From Bacteroidota bacterium (GTDB lineage Bacteria > Bacteroidota > Bacteroidia > Chitinophagales > Chitinophagaceae): a DNA stretch of 48,504 bases. The stretch lies in contig CANJPH010000015.1 in the NCBI GenBank assembly GCA_947476145.1, forward strand, positions 1 to 48,504, given 5' to 3'. A program made the position numbers and the translations under genes. Positions 28,014 to 37,151 of the stretch are shown here, piece by piece; the first letter of the stretch is position 1, and the number at the start of each line of letters is the position of its first letter. Below the pieces are notes generated by a model. That model was not told the DNA's origin and ran no database searches. It saw only the letters and a list, made by a program, of their open reading frames with translations.

Positions 28014-28865
28014 TTAATCATCAAACCTCACCCTTCCTTTTAATTGCTCAGCCTCTGCTTGGGTTAAATCTAGTGCCTCCACTATGCTTTCCCAATTGAG
28101 ATTGCCCTCCATTGAGCGCTTTAGCTTTAATAGGGTCCAAATTTGAGCGTCAGAGAACATGCCTAAGGCTTTCCAGTCATTAAAATTCATTGCATTAGCA
28201 CGAAGCAAATAAACGGTTTGTTTATTGACCACTAAATGTCCCCTCAAGGATTGGTATATTGAATCTGATAAACCATATAATTTAGCAATTTCACCTGGCT
28301 TTGTAAACGCCCCCCTAAATTGCTTATAGGCCATAATCCTTTGGATTAAATAAGTAGGGATCCTTGTTTTTTGCTTCCACTCTGTTTCGTTAGCAACATT
28401 GATGTCTATTTTCCAGGTATCCTCCTTTTCAAAAATAGGGTAGTATCTTTTATAGGTATCGTTTACAACACCCCCTTCCCTCCTATTATTTTCAGACTTA
28501 CCAATGGTGATATAAGGGCTTAGTGCACTATACAATGCAGGAGTTAATCCATATAATTTTGCAAAGTGTTCCTTCGATTTAAAATAACCACCCTTTGCTC
28601 TGTAATGCAATAAGTTATTTACTTGTTTAGCGGGAAGGCCTAAATAAGTAGCTTCTGCGCTATCAATGGTATTGGGATCAAAAGGAATTAAATGTAGTGT
28701 AGGTTGAATATTTCCTGAAGCATTTAGGTTCTTTGTAGGTGAACCTTTTGAAGGAAAAAGAAATCGAATAGACACGGACCCGAATAAAATAATACCCAAT
28801 ACAATAATGCCTTTAATTTCTTTATTTGAAAATATAAAAAAAGCTTTCCAGGATGAATGTATCAT
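28014..28865 (-). CDS. Membrane-anchored helix-hairpin-helix (ComEA-like) protein
   Basis: 283 residues. One transmembrane segment lies near residues 16-37 (KGIIVLGIILFGSVSIRFLF), with a short cytoplasmic N-terminus. The outside part has repeated helix-hairpin-helix units: LPAKQVNNLLHYRAKGGYF followed by AKLYGL (about 74-105), IPTYLIQRIMAYKQFRGAF followed by AKLYGL (about 165-200), and a weaker third near the C-terminus. HhH units bind DNA backbone; single-TM versions resemble ComEA, the DNA receptor of natural transformation, but many Bacteroidota proteins of this type have no tested role. It is downstream of the metallo-hydrolase gene on the same strand (73-bp gap). Confidence 0.85.
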   Translation of the reverse strand: MIHSSWKAFFIFSNKEIKGIIVLGIILFGSVSIRFLFPSKGSPTKNLNASGNIQPTLHLIPFDPNTIDSAEATYLGLPAKQVNNLLHYRAKGGYFKSKEHFAKLYGLTPALYSALSPYITIGKSENNRREGGVVNDTYKRYYPIFEKEDTWKIDINVANETEWKQKTRIPTYLIQRIMAYKQFRGAFTKPGEIAKLYGLSDSIYQSLRGHLVVNKQTVYLLRANAMNFNDWKALGMFSDAQIWTLLKLKRSMEGNLNWESIVEALDLTQAEAEQLKGRVRFDD

Positions 28866-28938
28866 TTTAGTACTAAACTAAAATTTATAACAACGCATTA
28901 ATCGCGTATTTACACTTTGGAACGATACCAACTTAATA

Positions 28939-29703
28939 TTATACTGAAAACTGTAAGCCATCATAGGCCATTCTTATAAAGGAGGGCAACTGCTGCTCTA
29001 CTTTTGCTTGTAAACCAATTTGATGGCTAAAATGCGTGAAATAAACCTCCGGCACTTCCAACTCAGTTGCTAATGCAATGGATTCTGCTAAAGAAAAATG
29101 GGTTGGATGTGGTTGCGGGCGAAGTGCACTTAATATTAGAACTTTGGACCCTTTTATTTTTTCTTTCTCTGTATCACTGATATAATTTAAATCGGTGACA
29201 TAGGAAAAATCTCCCACCCTAAATCCTAACACTGGTAATTCCCTATGCATTACTTGAATAGGAATGAAATTTAAGTCTCCAATTGTAAATGGATCTTTTT
29301 CGATGGTATGGATCATCATTTCGGGTAAACCTGCTTCCTTATCTTTTTCGAATGCATAATAAAAATCTCTTTTGATAGCCACCTGCGTAATGGCATTTGC
29401 ATAAATTTCCATGGGCTTATTGGAATGGAAATTAAAGGGCCTAATATCATCCAAGCCCGCATAATGATCCCGATGTGGATGTGTGAAAACAACTGCATCC
29501 AAATGGGTAGTATGTGTTCTTAACATTTGATACCTGAAATCCGGTGTCGTATCAATGACTACTGCTTTTTTTTCAGATTGAATTTTGATACTGGTTCTTA
29601 ACCGAGCATCTCTAGGATCTTTTGAAAGGCATACTTCACAATCGCAACCAATTAAGGGTACGCCTGTGCTTGTTCCCGATCCTAATATGGTAATGTGTAG
29701 CAA
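28939..29703 (-). CDS. PhnP-like MBL-fold metallo-hydrolase
   Basis: 254 residues. The metallo-beta-lactamase motif THPHRDHYAGLDD gives His75, His77, Asp79 and His80. An extra site CDCEVC (Cys20, Cys22, Cys25) and a C-terminal HFSHQ match the structural zinc of the PhnP group, which are phosphodiesterases acting on cyclic phosphates such as 5-phosphoribosyl 1,2-cyclic phosphate. No phosphonate genes are nearby, so the substrate may differ. The start is TTG at 29703, placing LHITILGSGTSTG at the N-terminus as in homologues; the frame is open upstream but has no ATG or GTG I could support. Confidence 0.9.
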   Translation of the reverse strand: MLHITILGSGTSTGVPLIGCDCEVCLSKDPRDARLRTSIKIQSEKKAVVIDTTPDFRYQMLRTHTTHLDAVVFTHPHRDHYAGLDDIRPFNFHSNKPMEIYANAITQVAIKRDFYYAFEKDKEAGLPEMMIHTIEKDPFTIGDLNFIPIQVMHRELPVLGFRVGDFSYVTDLNYISDTEKEKIKGSKVLILSALRPQPHPTHFSLAESIALATELEVPEVYFTHFSHQIGLQAKVEQQLPSFIRMAYDGLQFSV

Positions 29704-29744
29704 ATTGGTTGCTTTAGCTGCGATAAGAAAAATTGCGCTCCCTC

Positions 29745-30017
29745 TTAGGCTTCGGAAAGTGATAAACGTTTGACTTCCTCATATAATTTTTGAGAATCAT
29801 GAGTAAGTTTATCAAATTGAATATCTAACTGAGGAATTAATTCTAATAATGTATTAATGCGGGCTTCTAAATTCAAGAATTTATTCAATACCACAATTCT
29901 TTTCAATTCTAATAAACACCAACCGCTTTGAAAGTTGCCTCTCTCGTATCTCACCATAAATTCAGATTCACCTAAAATATCTTCTAATTTGTTTAAAGTA
30001 GTTTGCGTCAATTTCAT
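29745..30017 (-). CDS. Conserved small protein of unknown function
   Basis: 90 residues from the ATG at 30017 (MKLTQTTLNKLEDILGES). An ATG three codons earlier (30026) is possible. A TTG at 30056 in the same frame is rejected because it lies inside the promoter element TATATTTG (30054-30061). The sequence contains VRYERGNFQSGWCLLELKR, then VVLNKFLNLEARINTLLELI, a pattern I recall from short conserved Bacteroidota proteins with no assigned role; it looks like a small alpha/beta fold. It is first in a minus-strand run with the metallo-hydrolase 41 bp downstream. Confidence 0.8.
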   Translation of the reverse strand: MKLTQTTLNKLEDILGESEFMVRYERGNFQSGWCLLELKRIVVLNKFLNLEARINTLLELIPQLDIQFDKLTHDSQKLYEEVKRLSLSEA

Positions 30018-30053
30018 ATTAAGCATTGATTTATAGGGTAGTAAGCGGACATA

Positions 30054-30061
30054 CAAATATA
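30054..30061 (-). promoter_or_regulatory. -7 element (TATATTTG) for the 90-residue gene
   Basis: Exact TAnnTTTG match on the minus strand, 36 bases before the chosen ATG. It probably drives the run of three minus-strand genes ending at 28014. Confidence 0.55.
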
Positions 30062-30114
30062 GTTTTTTAGCAAACTAAGGGGGTAAATATAGCGCAGTAG
30101 TTATTCACATTTCG

Positions 30115-30122
30115 TACCTTTA
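30115..30122 (+). promoter_or_regulatory. -7-like element (TACCTTTA) for the HD-lpx operon
   Basis: One base off TAnnTTTG, 16 bases before the ATG of the HD-domain gene. The same variant TACCTTTA precedes clpP and the P-type ATPase. Confidence 0.45.
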
Positions 30123-30138
30123 CCAACACTCTTTTAAT

Positions 30139-31368
30139 ATGGCTTTTACACATCGAAAAATTATTAACGACCCGGTACATGGTTTTATTACTATTAATGA
30201 CCCCATTATTTTTGGAATCATTGGTCATCCCTTTTATCAAAGGTTAAGAAGAATCCAACAAATGGCTTTGGCGCAAATAGTATACCCAGGTGCAGTGCAT
30301 ACAAGACTTCACCATTCATTAGGCGCTTACCACTTAATGAGTATGGCCATTAATGAACTCAAAGAAAAAGGAATTGAAATTACGGCCGAGGAAGCATTGG
30401 CCGCAAAAGCAGCCATTTTATTACACGATATCGGACACGGCCCCTATTCTCATGCTTTAGAAAAAGTGCTTTTAAAAGGCATAGATCATGAATCCATTTC
30501 ATTGCGTATTATGCAGGCATTGAACGAGGAAGAAAACTCTATTTTAAAGGGACAACTTACTTTAGCAATAAAAATATTTACCAATCAATATCCTAAGCAA
30601 TTTTTGCACCAATTAATTAGTGGACAATTGGACGTGGACCGTTTAGATTACTTATCAAGAGATAGTTTTTTTACCGGCGTAAGCGAAGGTGTGGTGGGTT
30701 ACGAACGCATCCTAAAAATGTTGACCGTTCAAGACAACGAATTAGTAGTCGAAGAAAAAGGATTGAATAGTGTGGAGAAATTTTTATTTTCTAGGCAACT
30801 TATGTATTGGCAGGTATACCGACATAAAACGGTAGTAGCCAGTGAAAAAATGTTGGTAAAAATTATTGAGCGTGCTCAATTTTTATGCAACCAAAATGAC
30901 AAGTCGGTTGAAACAGGAGGCTTGCTAGATTATTTTTTAGCAAATTCAAGTATTCAATTAGACGCGCTAAACCTAACTACTTATTGCAACTTAGACGATA
31001 CCGATATTATGTTTGCAATTAAACAATGGCAAAATAATAACGACCCTGTATTATCTATGCTTTGTAAAGGCTTACTAAATCGCAAGTGTTTTAAATGTCA
31101 AATACAAGCTACCCCCATTACCGATCAGCAATGGGAAAAAGCAAACCAAACCATAAAAGAGCGATTCCCTCTGAGTGCGGAGGACCTTGCCTTTTTATGT
31201 TTTAAGGGCACCATATCCAATACCTTGTACAAGAATGACAATGAAACCATTAAAATATTGCTAAAATCAGGTGAAATAGCCAATATTTCATCTATCCAGA
31301 ACGCATTAATTGTTGAAAGTCTTTCTGCCCCGGTTAAAAAATTTTACATTTGTTTACTTAACGAATAA
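30139..31368 (+). CDS. HD-domain phosphohydrolase (dGTPase-like)
   Basis: 409 residues. The start [19 protein letters not shown] and [13 protein letters not shown], then [14 protein letters not shown], are the hallmark of the COG1078 group of HD proteins. The metal motif is [21 protein letters not shown] ([14 protein letters not shown], about residues 94-107), with [15 protein letters not shown] supplying the last Asp. Relatives such as SAMHD1-like dNTPases hydrolyse deoxynucleotides, but the bacterial members are mostly uncharacterised. It is the first gene of the lipid A operon; lpxD starts 22 bp after its stop. Neighbourhood with lpxD is, to my knowledge, common in Bacteroidota. Confidence 0.92.
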   Translation: MAFTHRKIINDPVHGFITINDPIIFGIIGHPFYQRLRRIQQMALAQIVYPGAVHTRLHHSLGAYHLMSMAINELKEKGIEITAEEALAAKAAILLHDIGHGPYSHALEKVLLKGIDHESISLRIMQALNEEENSILKGQLTLAIKIFTNQYPKQFLHQLISGQLDVDRLDYLSRDSFFTGVSEGVVGYERILKMLTVQDNELVVEEKGLNSVEKFLFSRQLMYWQVYRHKTVVASEKMLVKIIERAQFLCNQNDKSVETGGLLDYFLANSSIQLDALNLTTYCNLDDTDIMFAIKQWQNNNDPVLSMLCKGLLNRKCFKCQIQATPITDQQWEKANQTIKERFPLSAEDLAFLCFKGTISNTLYKNDNETIKILLKSGEIANISSIQNALIVESLSAPVKKFYICLLNE

Positions 31369-31390
31369 CCCCCCATTCAAACATTTAAGC

Positions 31391-32437
31391 ATGCTAAAAT
31401 TTAGTGCCCAACAGATTGCGATGATGATTCAAGGAAAAGTAGAAGGAGACGCTGCTGTTGAAGTTGCTCAATTTGGAAAAATAGAAGAAGCAAAAGTGGG
31501 CGAGCTCAGTTTTTTAGCCAACCCCAAGTATGAGGAATTTTTATACCAAACCAAGGCAAGTATCGTTATTATTAACGAAACTCAGGTATTAAAAACACCC
31601 ATTACCGCCACCCTTATTAGGGTACCAGATGCTTATGCAGCATTCGCTACTTTACTAACAAAATATCAGGAATTAAAAACCCAAAATTTATCGGGTATTC
31701 AAACTCCTTCCTATATTTCTCCCTCTGCAAAATTGGGCGAAAACCACTATGTTGCTGCCTTTGCACATATTGGTGACCATGTACAATTGGGGAATAATGT
31801 GAAAATTTTTCCCAACGTTGTGATTGGTGAAAATGTAAAAATTGGCAACAATGTAATACTTCATCCAGGTGTAGTGATTTACGCGGATTGTATTTTAGGA
31901 AATAATATTATCATTCATTCAGGTACCATTATTGGAAGCGACGGATTTGGTTTTGCTCCTAATGCAGATGGCAGTTATCAAAAAGTACCTCAATTGGGAA
32001 ATGTAGTAGTTGAGGATGATGTTGAAATTGGATCCAATACCACCATTGATAGAGCAACCATCGGTTCCACTATTATTAGAAAAGGGGTTAAACTGGATAA
32101 TCTTATACAAATTGCCCATAATGTAGAAGTGGGAGAAAATACAGTGATTGCTGCCCAAGTTGGATTAAGTGGCAGTACCAAGCTAGGAAAAGGAGTCATG
32201 ATGGGAGGCCAATCAGGTTCCGCTGGTCACTTAAATGTAGCCGATGGGGTGAAGGTTGCTGCCCGAAGCGGCATCACCAAGAACATTGAAAAAGCCAATT
32301 CCACCGTAACCGGATTCCCAGCTGCCGAGCATAGTACAGCGCTTAGATCCCAAATTAACCTCAAAAACCTGCCAAATTTGGAAAAAAGGGTTAAAGAATT
32401 GGAAATATTGGTCGCACAACTGTCACAAAAAGGCTAA
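31391..32437 (+). CDS. lpxD: UDP-3-O-acylglucosamine N-acyltransferase
   Basis: 348 residues from the ATG at 31391 ([20 protein letters not shown]). The frame is open for 27 further codons upstream, but those overlap the HD gene and the LpxD N-domain begins with this Met. The N-domain binds uridine; the rest is a left-handed beta-helix of hexapeptide repeats (such as [20 protein letters not shown]), with the catalytic His in [12 protein letters not shown] and a C-terminal coiled coil. It adds the second hydroxyacyl chain in lipid A synthesis, using acyl-ACP. The stop codon lies within a 12-bp palindrome. Confidence 0.95.
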   Translation: MLKFSAQQIAMMIQGKVEGDAAVEVAQFGKIEEAKVGELSFLANPKYEEFLYQTKASIVIINETQVLKTPITATLIRVPDAYAAFATLLTKYQELKTQNLSGIQTPSYISPSAKLGENHYVAAFAHIGDHVQLGNNVKIFPNVVIGENVKIGNNVILHPGVVIYADCILGNNIIIHSGTIIGSDGFGFAPNADGSYQKVPQLGNVVVEDDVEIGSNTTIDRATIGSTIIRKGVKLDNLIQIAHNVEVGENTVIAAQVGLSGSTKLGKGVMMGGQSGSAGHLNVADGVKVAARSGITKNIEKANSTVTGFPAAEHSTALRSQINLKNLPNLEKRVKELEILVAQLSQKG

Positions 32438-32451
32438 TTAGCCTAATTTTG
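32432..32451 (+). promoter_or_regulatory. Palindrome GGCTAATTAGCC next to -7 element TAATTTTG before lpxC/fabZ
   Basis: The perfect 12-bp palindrome (32432-32443) overlaps the lpxD stop and directly abuts an exact TAnnTTTG element (32444-32451), which is 44 bases before the lpxC/fabZ ATG. It may be an internal promoter with an operator, allowing separate control of the committed lipid A step. Inference from position only. Confidence 0.4.
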
Positions 32452-32495
32452 TGAAAATCACCACATTAAGCTTAGGTGAATAAATTAATTATAAT

Positions 32496-33905
32496 ATGGA
32501 TGAGCAATTCAATCCCGATAAACAGCATACCCTTTCTGCTAGTGTTAGCATAAGTGGAACTGGATTACATACAGGCGTTTTAGTGGATATGACATTAAAA
32601 CCCGCTAACCCTGGCTATGGTATACAATTCCAAAGAATCGACCTTCCCAATAAACCGGTGATTAAAGCAGATTGCGACCTGGTTACTGATACAAGCCGAG
32701 GTACCACTTTGCAAGTAGGTGATGCCAAAATAAGTACAGTGGAACACATATTAGCTGCTTTAGTGGGTTTGGGTGTAGACAATATTTTGATAGAATTAAA
32801 TGGACCAGAAATTCCAATTATGGATGGTAGTTCGGCTCCCTTTATAGAAATGATTGAAAAAACGGGTGTTTTAGAACAGGATGCGGCAAAAGCTTGGTAT
32901 AGCATTGATGAAAATATTTTCCACTATGACGAAGGGAAAAGAGTTGAGATGGTAGCATTGCCTTCCTTAGATTATCAAATTACGACCCTTATTGATTTTA
33001 ACAGCCCAGTTTTAGGAACACAACATGCTGCATTAAAAACAATCAAAGATTTTAAAGCAGAAATTTCTCCTTGTAGAACATTTTGTTTCTTACACGAATT
33101 GGAAGCCTTAATTGAACATGACCTTATTAAAGGCGGTGATATTAACAACGCCATTGTAGTAGTAGATAAACCAGTGACTGATGAGGAAATGGGACGATTG
33201 GCCAAAGTGTTTAAGCGCGAAAAGATTGAAGTAAAGAGCGAGGGTTATTTAAATAATTTAGAATTAAGATTTCCTAACGAACCAGCGCGTCATAAGTTAT
33301 TAGATGTAATTGGTGACCTAGCGTTGATTGGTTACCCAATTAAAGCACGCATCATTGCGAACCGTCCAGGGCATAGTAGCAATGTGGAGTTTGCAAAAAA
33401 AATTAAGCAGTACATTAAAAAAAATAAGCACGTTAAAGATGTGCCCGTATATGATCCTGCTTTAACACCAGTTTTTACGGTAGAGCAAATTGAAAAAATA
33501 TTACCGCATAGATACCCATTCTTGTTTCTTGATAAAATAATTGAACTATCGGATACCGTTATTGTGGGTGTTAAAAATATAACTTTCAATGAATGGTTTT
33601 TCCCTGGACACTTCCCAGGGAATCCAGTCATGCCTGGTGTATTACAAATTGAAGCATTGGCTCAAACAGGAGGCATCCTTTGTATTAACGCCATGCCAGA
33701 AGGAAACTATGATACTTACTTTTTAAAAATAGACAATTGCAAATTCAAACAAATGGTAAAACCAGGTGATGCCATGATATTGAAAATGGAATTGACTGCT
33801 CCTATTCGTCGTGGTATTTGCGAAATGCGAGGTACTGTTTATGTAAATGGCAAAGTAGCCACCGAAGCAGACTTAGTTGCGCAAGTAGTTAAAAGGGCAG
33901 AATAA
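32496..33905 (+). CDS. lpxC/fabZ: Bifunctional UDP-3-O-acyl-GlcNAc deacetylase / 3-hydroxyacyl-ACP dehydratase
   Basis: 469 residues, a fusion usual in Bacteroidota. Residues about 1-310 are LpxC, the zinc deacetylase that commits the cell to lipid A: STVEHILAALVGLGVDN supplies one zinc His, and PARHKLLDVIGDLAL supplies the second His and the Asp. Residues about 320-469 are FabZ, the dehydratase of fatty acid synthesis: HRYPFLFLDKI, then HFPGNPVMPGVLQIEALAQ with the catalytic His and Glu. Joining them couples supply of 3-hydroxyacyl-ACP between lipid A and phospholipid synthesis. It sits between lpxD and lpxA. Confidence 0.97.
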   Translation: MDEQFNPDKQHTLSASVSISGTGLHTGVLVDMTLKPANPGYGIQFQRIDLPNKPVIKADCDLVTDTSRGTTLQVGDAKISTVEHILAALVGLGVDNILIELNGPEIPIMDGSSAPFIEMIEKTGVLEQDAAKAWYSIDENIFHYDEGKRVEMVALPSLDYQITTLIDFNSPVLGTQHAALKTIKDFKAEISPCRTFCFLHELEALIEHDLIKGGDINNAIVVVDKPVTDEEMGRLAKVFKREKIEVKSEGYLNNLELRFPNEPARHKLLDVIGDLALIGYPIKARIIANRPGHSSNVEFAKKIKQYIKKNKHVKDVPVYDPALTPVFTVEQIEKILPHRYPFLFLDKIIELSDTVIVGVKNITFNEWFFPGHFPGNPVMPGVLQIEALAQTGGILCINAMPEGNYDTYFLKIDNCKFKQMVKPGDAMILKMELTAPIRRGICEMRGTVYVNGKVATEADLVAQVVKRAE

Positions 33906-33922
33906 AAAAATAAAGAAATTAT

Positions 33923-34720
33923 ATGACGCATCCATTCACATATATCGATCCCAATTCAAAAATTGCACCCAATGTAAAAATTGATCCATTTACCGTAATT
34001 CATGGTGACGTAGTCATTGGCGAAGGCACTTGGATTGGAAGCAATGTGACCATTATGAATGGAACCAAAGTGGGAAAAAATTGTCGCATATTCCCAGGTG
34101 CTGTAATTGGTGCAGATCCTCAGGATTTAAAATTTAATGGAGAAAAAACTTCGGTTGAAATTGGAGATGGAACGACCATTAGAGAATTTGTAACTATTAA
34201 CCGTGGAACTTCGGACAGATGGATTACCAAAGTGGGTAATAACTGTTTAATAATGGCCTATAGTCATATTGCACACGACTGTATTATTGGAAATAATTGT
34301 ATCCTAAGTAATAGTGTACAAATTGCAGGACACGTAACACTGGGTGATTACTCTTGGATTGCAGGCGTAAGTGCCGTTCACCAATTTGTAAACATTGGCC
34401 AACATGCCTATATCGCCGGAGGTAGCTTGGTAAGCAAGGATGTACCACCTTATATTAAGGCAGTACGCAACCCATTAAGTTATGGTGGTGTAAATAGTGT
34501 TGGATTAAAAAGAAGAGGATTTGATTTAGAAAAAATTAATCACATATTAGATATCTACCGATATATATTTAACAAAGGAATGAATACCACACAGGCATTA
34601 GAATTTATTGAAGAAGAGTTGCCTGCAACCGATGAGCGTGATGAAATTATTACATTCATTAGAGATAGTGGACGTGGTATTATCAAACGATTTGGTAAAG
34701 GCGTAGTAGAAGAAGATTAA
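33923..34720 (+). CDS. lpxA: Acyl-[ACP]-UDP-N-acetylglucosamine O-acyltransferase
   Basis: 265 residues. A left-handed beta-helix of hexapeptide repeats (IAPNVKIDPFTVIHGDVVIG) with the catalytic His in YSHIAHDCIIGNN, and an alpha-helical C-terminal domain (GLKRRGFDLEKINHILDIYR). It performs the first step of lipid A synthesis, adding a 3-hydroxyacyl chain to UDP-GlcNAc. The length is typical. It is 17 bp after lpxC/fabZ and 2 bp before the ABC ATPase, so clearly one operon. Confidence 0.97.
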   Translation: MTHPFTYIDPNSKIAPNVKIDPFTVIHGDVVIGEGTWIGSNVTIMNGTKVGKNCRIFPGAVIGADPQDLKFNGEKTSVEIGDGTTIREFVTINRGTSDRWITKVGNNCLIMAYSHIAHDCIIGNNCILSNSVQIAGHVTLGDYSWIAGVSAVHQFVNIGQHAYIAGGSLVSKDVPPYIKAVRNPLSYGGVNSVGLKRRGFDLEKINHILDIYRYIFNKGMNTTQALEFIEEELPATDERDEIITFIRDSGRGIIKRFGKGVVEED

Positions 34721-34722
34721 TT

Positions 34723-35349
34723 ATGGTACAAATAAGCCTCCAAAAAGCAGGTAAAAGATTCAATAAGGATTGGATTTTTAAAGACCTTGACTACCGTTTT
34801 GAAATGGGGCAACATTATGCATTAATTGGAAACAACGGATCCGGCAAAAGCACTTTACTACAAACGATTTCAGGATACGCTACTTTATCTAAAGGCAAAA
34901 TTGAATGGGGTGCTTATAACACCGAAACTATTTTTCAACAAATTAGCATAGCCGCACCTTACCTTGAATTAATTGAAGAATTCACTACAATAGAACAATT
35001 TGAATTTCATGACCGATTCAAACCATTGAGAAAGGATTTGACGACAGCACAGATGATTGAGATGGTAGGATTAAAAGCAGCAACCGACAAACAAATAAGA
35101 TACTTTAGTAGTGGGATGAAACAAAGATTAAAATTAGCCCTGGCTATTTTTTCAGAAACCCCTATTCTTTTATTAGACGAGCCTTGCAGTAATTTAGATA
35201 AAGAAGGATACGCACTTTACCATGATTTAATCAGAAATTATGCTATGCATAAATTAATTATTGTAGGAAGTAATGATACGCAGGAATACGATTACTGCAC
35301 CAAGCATATTAATTTGTTAGATTATAAGGTTGCTGGTAACAACGATTAA
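34723..35349 (+). CDS. ABC transporter ATP-binding protein
   Basis: 208 residues. Walker A is LIGNNGSGKSTLLQ (about 34-47), the ABC signature is FSSGMKQRLKLALAI (about 128-142), and Walker B is ILLLDEPCSNLD (about 148-159). Only the nucleotide-binding domain is encoded; no permease lies in the window. It is 2 bp after lpxA, so translation is probably coupled, and a role in envelope lipid or LPS handling is possible but unproven. The short length and the unusual SSGMKQR signature resemble small CcmA- or export-type ATPases. It is the last gene of the operon. Confidence 0.92.
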   Translation: MVQISLQKAGKRFNKDWIFKDLDYRFEMGQHYALIGNNGSGKSTLLQTISGYATLSKGKIEWGAYNTETIFQQISIAAPYLELIEEFTTIEQFEFHDRFKPLRKDLTTAQMIEMVGLKAATDKQIRYFSSGMKQRLKLALAIFSETPILLLDEPCSNLDKEGYALYHDLIRNYAMHKLIIVGSNDTQEYDYCTKHINLLDYKVAGNND

Positions 35350-35407
35350 ATTTCCAGACTTTCTTATTTACCCATTCAAATTGCCTACTATTTTTTATTT
35401 GAACCTA

Positions 35408-36622
35408 CTAGCTTCTACTGGCAATCAACAAATTTAAATCCGTAAATTTTAATTGAAACTTTTCACTGATATAAAAATCGGTAAGGGCCCCTTTGTATAA
35501 ATAAATGCCTTCTCTTAAGTGCACTTGTTGCCAAATAATTTCCTCCAATCCTCCCATATCTCCCACCTGAATTAATAGTGGCATTAATACATTACTTATG
35601 GCTTGGCTTGCGGTACGCGCAAACCCACTAGGAATATTTGGAACACCATAATGAATGACATTATGCTTAGTAATTACAGGATGTTCGTGATTGGTCAATT
35701 CACTGGTTTCAAAACAACCGCCCCTATCAATAGCCACGTCAATAATAATACTACCGGGACGCATGGCCGCAACCATTTCCTCGGTCACCACAATGGGTGC
35801 TCTGCCAATTTCATTGCGCAAGGCCCCTACAGCCACTTCACAAGTTTTTAATTGCTTGGCTAAAATTTTAGGTTCTATAACACTGGTCCATACTCTTTGC
35901 CCTAAATTATTTTGAAGTCTTTGTAAACGAGAAACATTGTTGTCAAACACTTTAACACTTGCTCCCAATGCCAATGCATTTCGGGTTGCAAACTCACCAA
36001 TAATATCTGCACCAATAATCACCACTTTAGTGGGTGGTACACCACTAATACCTCCTAATAAAATACCTTTCCCTTGATTAAAATTACTTAAATACTGACC
36101 AGCAATTAACATCACGGCACTGCCCGTAATTTCTCCCATGCTTCTTAGGATCGGATAGTTTTGATTTTCGTCTTTAATATTTTCTATAGCTAAAGCAGTG
36201 ATTTTTTTAGCCATTAATTTTTCTACCAGTTCTTTTTTTAATGCAGACAAATGCAAAGGAGAAATAATCGTTTGATGCATTTGTAAATAAGGTAAATCCG
36301 CTTCCACTGGTGGCGCTGTCTTTACCAAAATGGGGCATTTATACACTTCTTCTTTTTCAAAAACAATTCGAGCACCGGCTTCAGCATAATCATGGTCCGA
36401 ATACCTACTCCCTTCCCCAGCACCTGATTCTACCATTACTTCATGCCCATTGGCCACCAATACACCTATCGCATCGGGGGTCAGCCCAATCCTGTTTTCC
36501 TGAAAAGCAACTTCTTTAGGGATACCAATCAGCAATGGTTTAGTCCTATGCGGAATATCCAGCACTTCCTCCTGGGTTTCATAGGAAAAGGAACTTGAAA
36601 TTTGGGGTTTAAAGGAACTCAT
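35408..36622 (-). CDS. ald: Alanine dehydrogenase
   Basis: 404 residues. The N-terminal part has LIGIPKEVAFQENRIGLTPD, the substrate Lys in LVKTAPP and the catalytic His in ISPLHLSAL. The NAD-binding domain has GGISGVPPTKVVIIGADIIG. Later VGALRNEIGRAPIVVTEEMV and IDVAIDRGGCFETS match the alanine dehydrogenase/transhydrogenase family. The enzyme interconverts alanine with pyruvate and ammonia. The HYGVPNIPSGFARTASQAIS stretch differs from the classic CVANMPGAVPRTST, and the protein has a roughly 30-residue N-terminal extension, so it belongs to a Bacteroidota subgroup. It follows tsaE by 12 bp. Confidence 0.9.
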   Translation of the reverse strand: MSSFKPQISSSFSYETQEEVLDIPHRTKPLLIGIPKEVAFQENRIGLTPDAIGVLVANGHEVMVESGAGEGSRYSDHDYAEAGARIVFEKEEVYKCPILVKTAPPVEADLPYLQMHQTIISPLHLSALKKELVEKLMAKKITALAIENIKDENQNYPILRSMGEITGSAVMLIAGQYLSNFNQGKGILLGGISGVPPTKVVIIGADIIGEFATRNALALGASVKVFDNNVSRLQRLQNNLGQRVWTSVIEPKILAKQLKTCEVAVGALRNEIGRAPIVVTEEMVAAMRPGSIIIDVAIDRGGCFETSELTNHEHPVITKHNVIHYGVPNIPSGFARTASQAISNVLMPLLIQVGDMGGLEEIIWQQVHLREGIYLYKGALTDFYISEKFQLKFTDLNLLIASRS

Positions 36623-36634
36623 GCTAAAATGTTT

Positions 36635-37045
36635 TTATGAAGTTATAATAATCCTTCTAAGTTCGGGATCTAAAATTTCAATTTGAATATGAATATGATC
36701 GGACGGTAACAAAGCAGGCGCTTTCTCTGGCCATTCAATAAAGCAAATAGCCGCCTCTTCCATTGCCGCTTCTACCCCAGTTCTTCTGGCTTCCGCCTCA
36801 TCCGCTAATCGGTACCAATCCATATGATACACCATTTTGCCTTGGGCATCATATTCATTCATAATAGAAAAAGTGGGGCTCGATACCGTATCCGTAATAC
36901 CCATTTGTTTACATATGCGCCCAATCAAAGTAGTTTTACCTGCTCCCATGGGTGCATAAAAAGCCCAAATGGGCTGATGGCTGTATTGACTTAAAAGCTG
37001 GGCTGCTATTTTGTCAATTTCGGCTATGGTATAAGTCATCTCCAT
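36635..37045 (-). CDS. tsaE: tRNA threonylcarbamoyladenosine biosynthesis ATPase TsaE
   Basis: 136 residues. Walker A is FYAPMGAGKTTLIGRIC (about 29-45), followed by VSSPTFSIMNEY and the HMDWYRL motif typical of TsaE, with CFIEWPEKAPALLP near the end. TsaE works with TsaB and TsaD to place t6A at position 37 of tRNAs reading ANN codons. The start ATG at 37045 is only 5 bases after the -7 element; Met3 (37039) is an alternative start. It is cotranscribed with ald. Confidence 0.95.
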   Translation of the reverse strand: MEMTYTIAEIDKIAAQLLSQYSHQPIWAFYAPMGAGKTTLIGRICKQMGITDTVSSPTFSIMNEYDAQGKMVYHMDWYRLADEAEARRTGVEAAMEEAAICFIEWPEKAPALLPSDHIHIQIEILDPELRRIIITS

Positions 37046-37049
37046 TTAT

Positions 37050-37057
37050 CAAAGATA
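37050..37057 (-). promoter_or_regulatory. -7 element (TATCTTTG) for tsaE-ald, abutting the start codon
   Basis: Exact TAnnTTTG match on the minus strand; its last base is 5 nucleotides before the first base of the tsaE ATG. Transcription would begin at or next to the start codon. Confidence 0.6.
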
Positions 37058-37101
37058 CGCCAAGTATTATAATGCCAAAATCAGAAATCTCAAAAGGGTC
37101 G

Positions 37102-37109
37102 TACCTTTA
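37102..37109 (+). promoter_or_regulatory. -7-like element (TACCTTTA) for the copper ATPase gene
   Basis: One base off TAnnTTTG, 42 bases before the ATG. No CopY- or CueR-like inverted repeat was noticed around it. Confidence 0.4.
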
Positions 37110-37151
37110 TAGTGTAAAATAATTTACAAGTGACCCCCGAAAAGAAGTGTT

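Noticed and set aside
30139..31368. HD-domain phosphohydrolase as an anti-phage dGTPase system
   Set aside because: It is embedded in the lipid A operon with housekeeping genes and has no defence neighbours; the COG1078-type family is widespread core genome.
31310..31390. Longer LpxD starting upstream within the HD gene
   Set aside because: The extra 27 residues overlap the HD coding region in another frame and the conserved LpxD N-terminus begins at 31391.
35375..35403. Terminator between the ABC ATPase and ald
   Set aside because: Only a 7-bp AT stem (TTCAAAT/ATTTGAA) with a 15-base loop; too weak to call.
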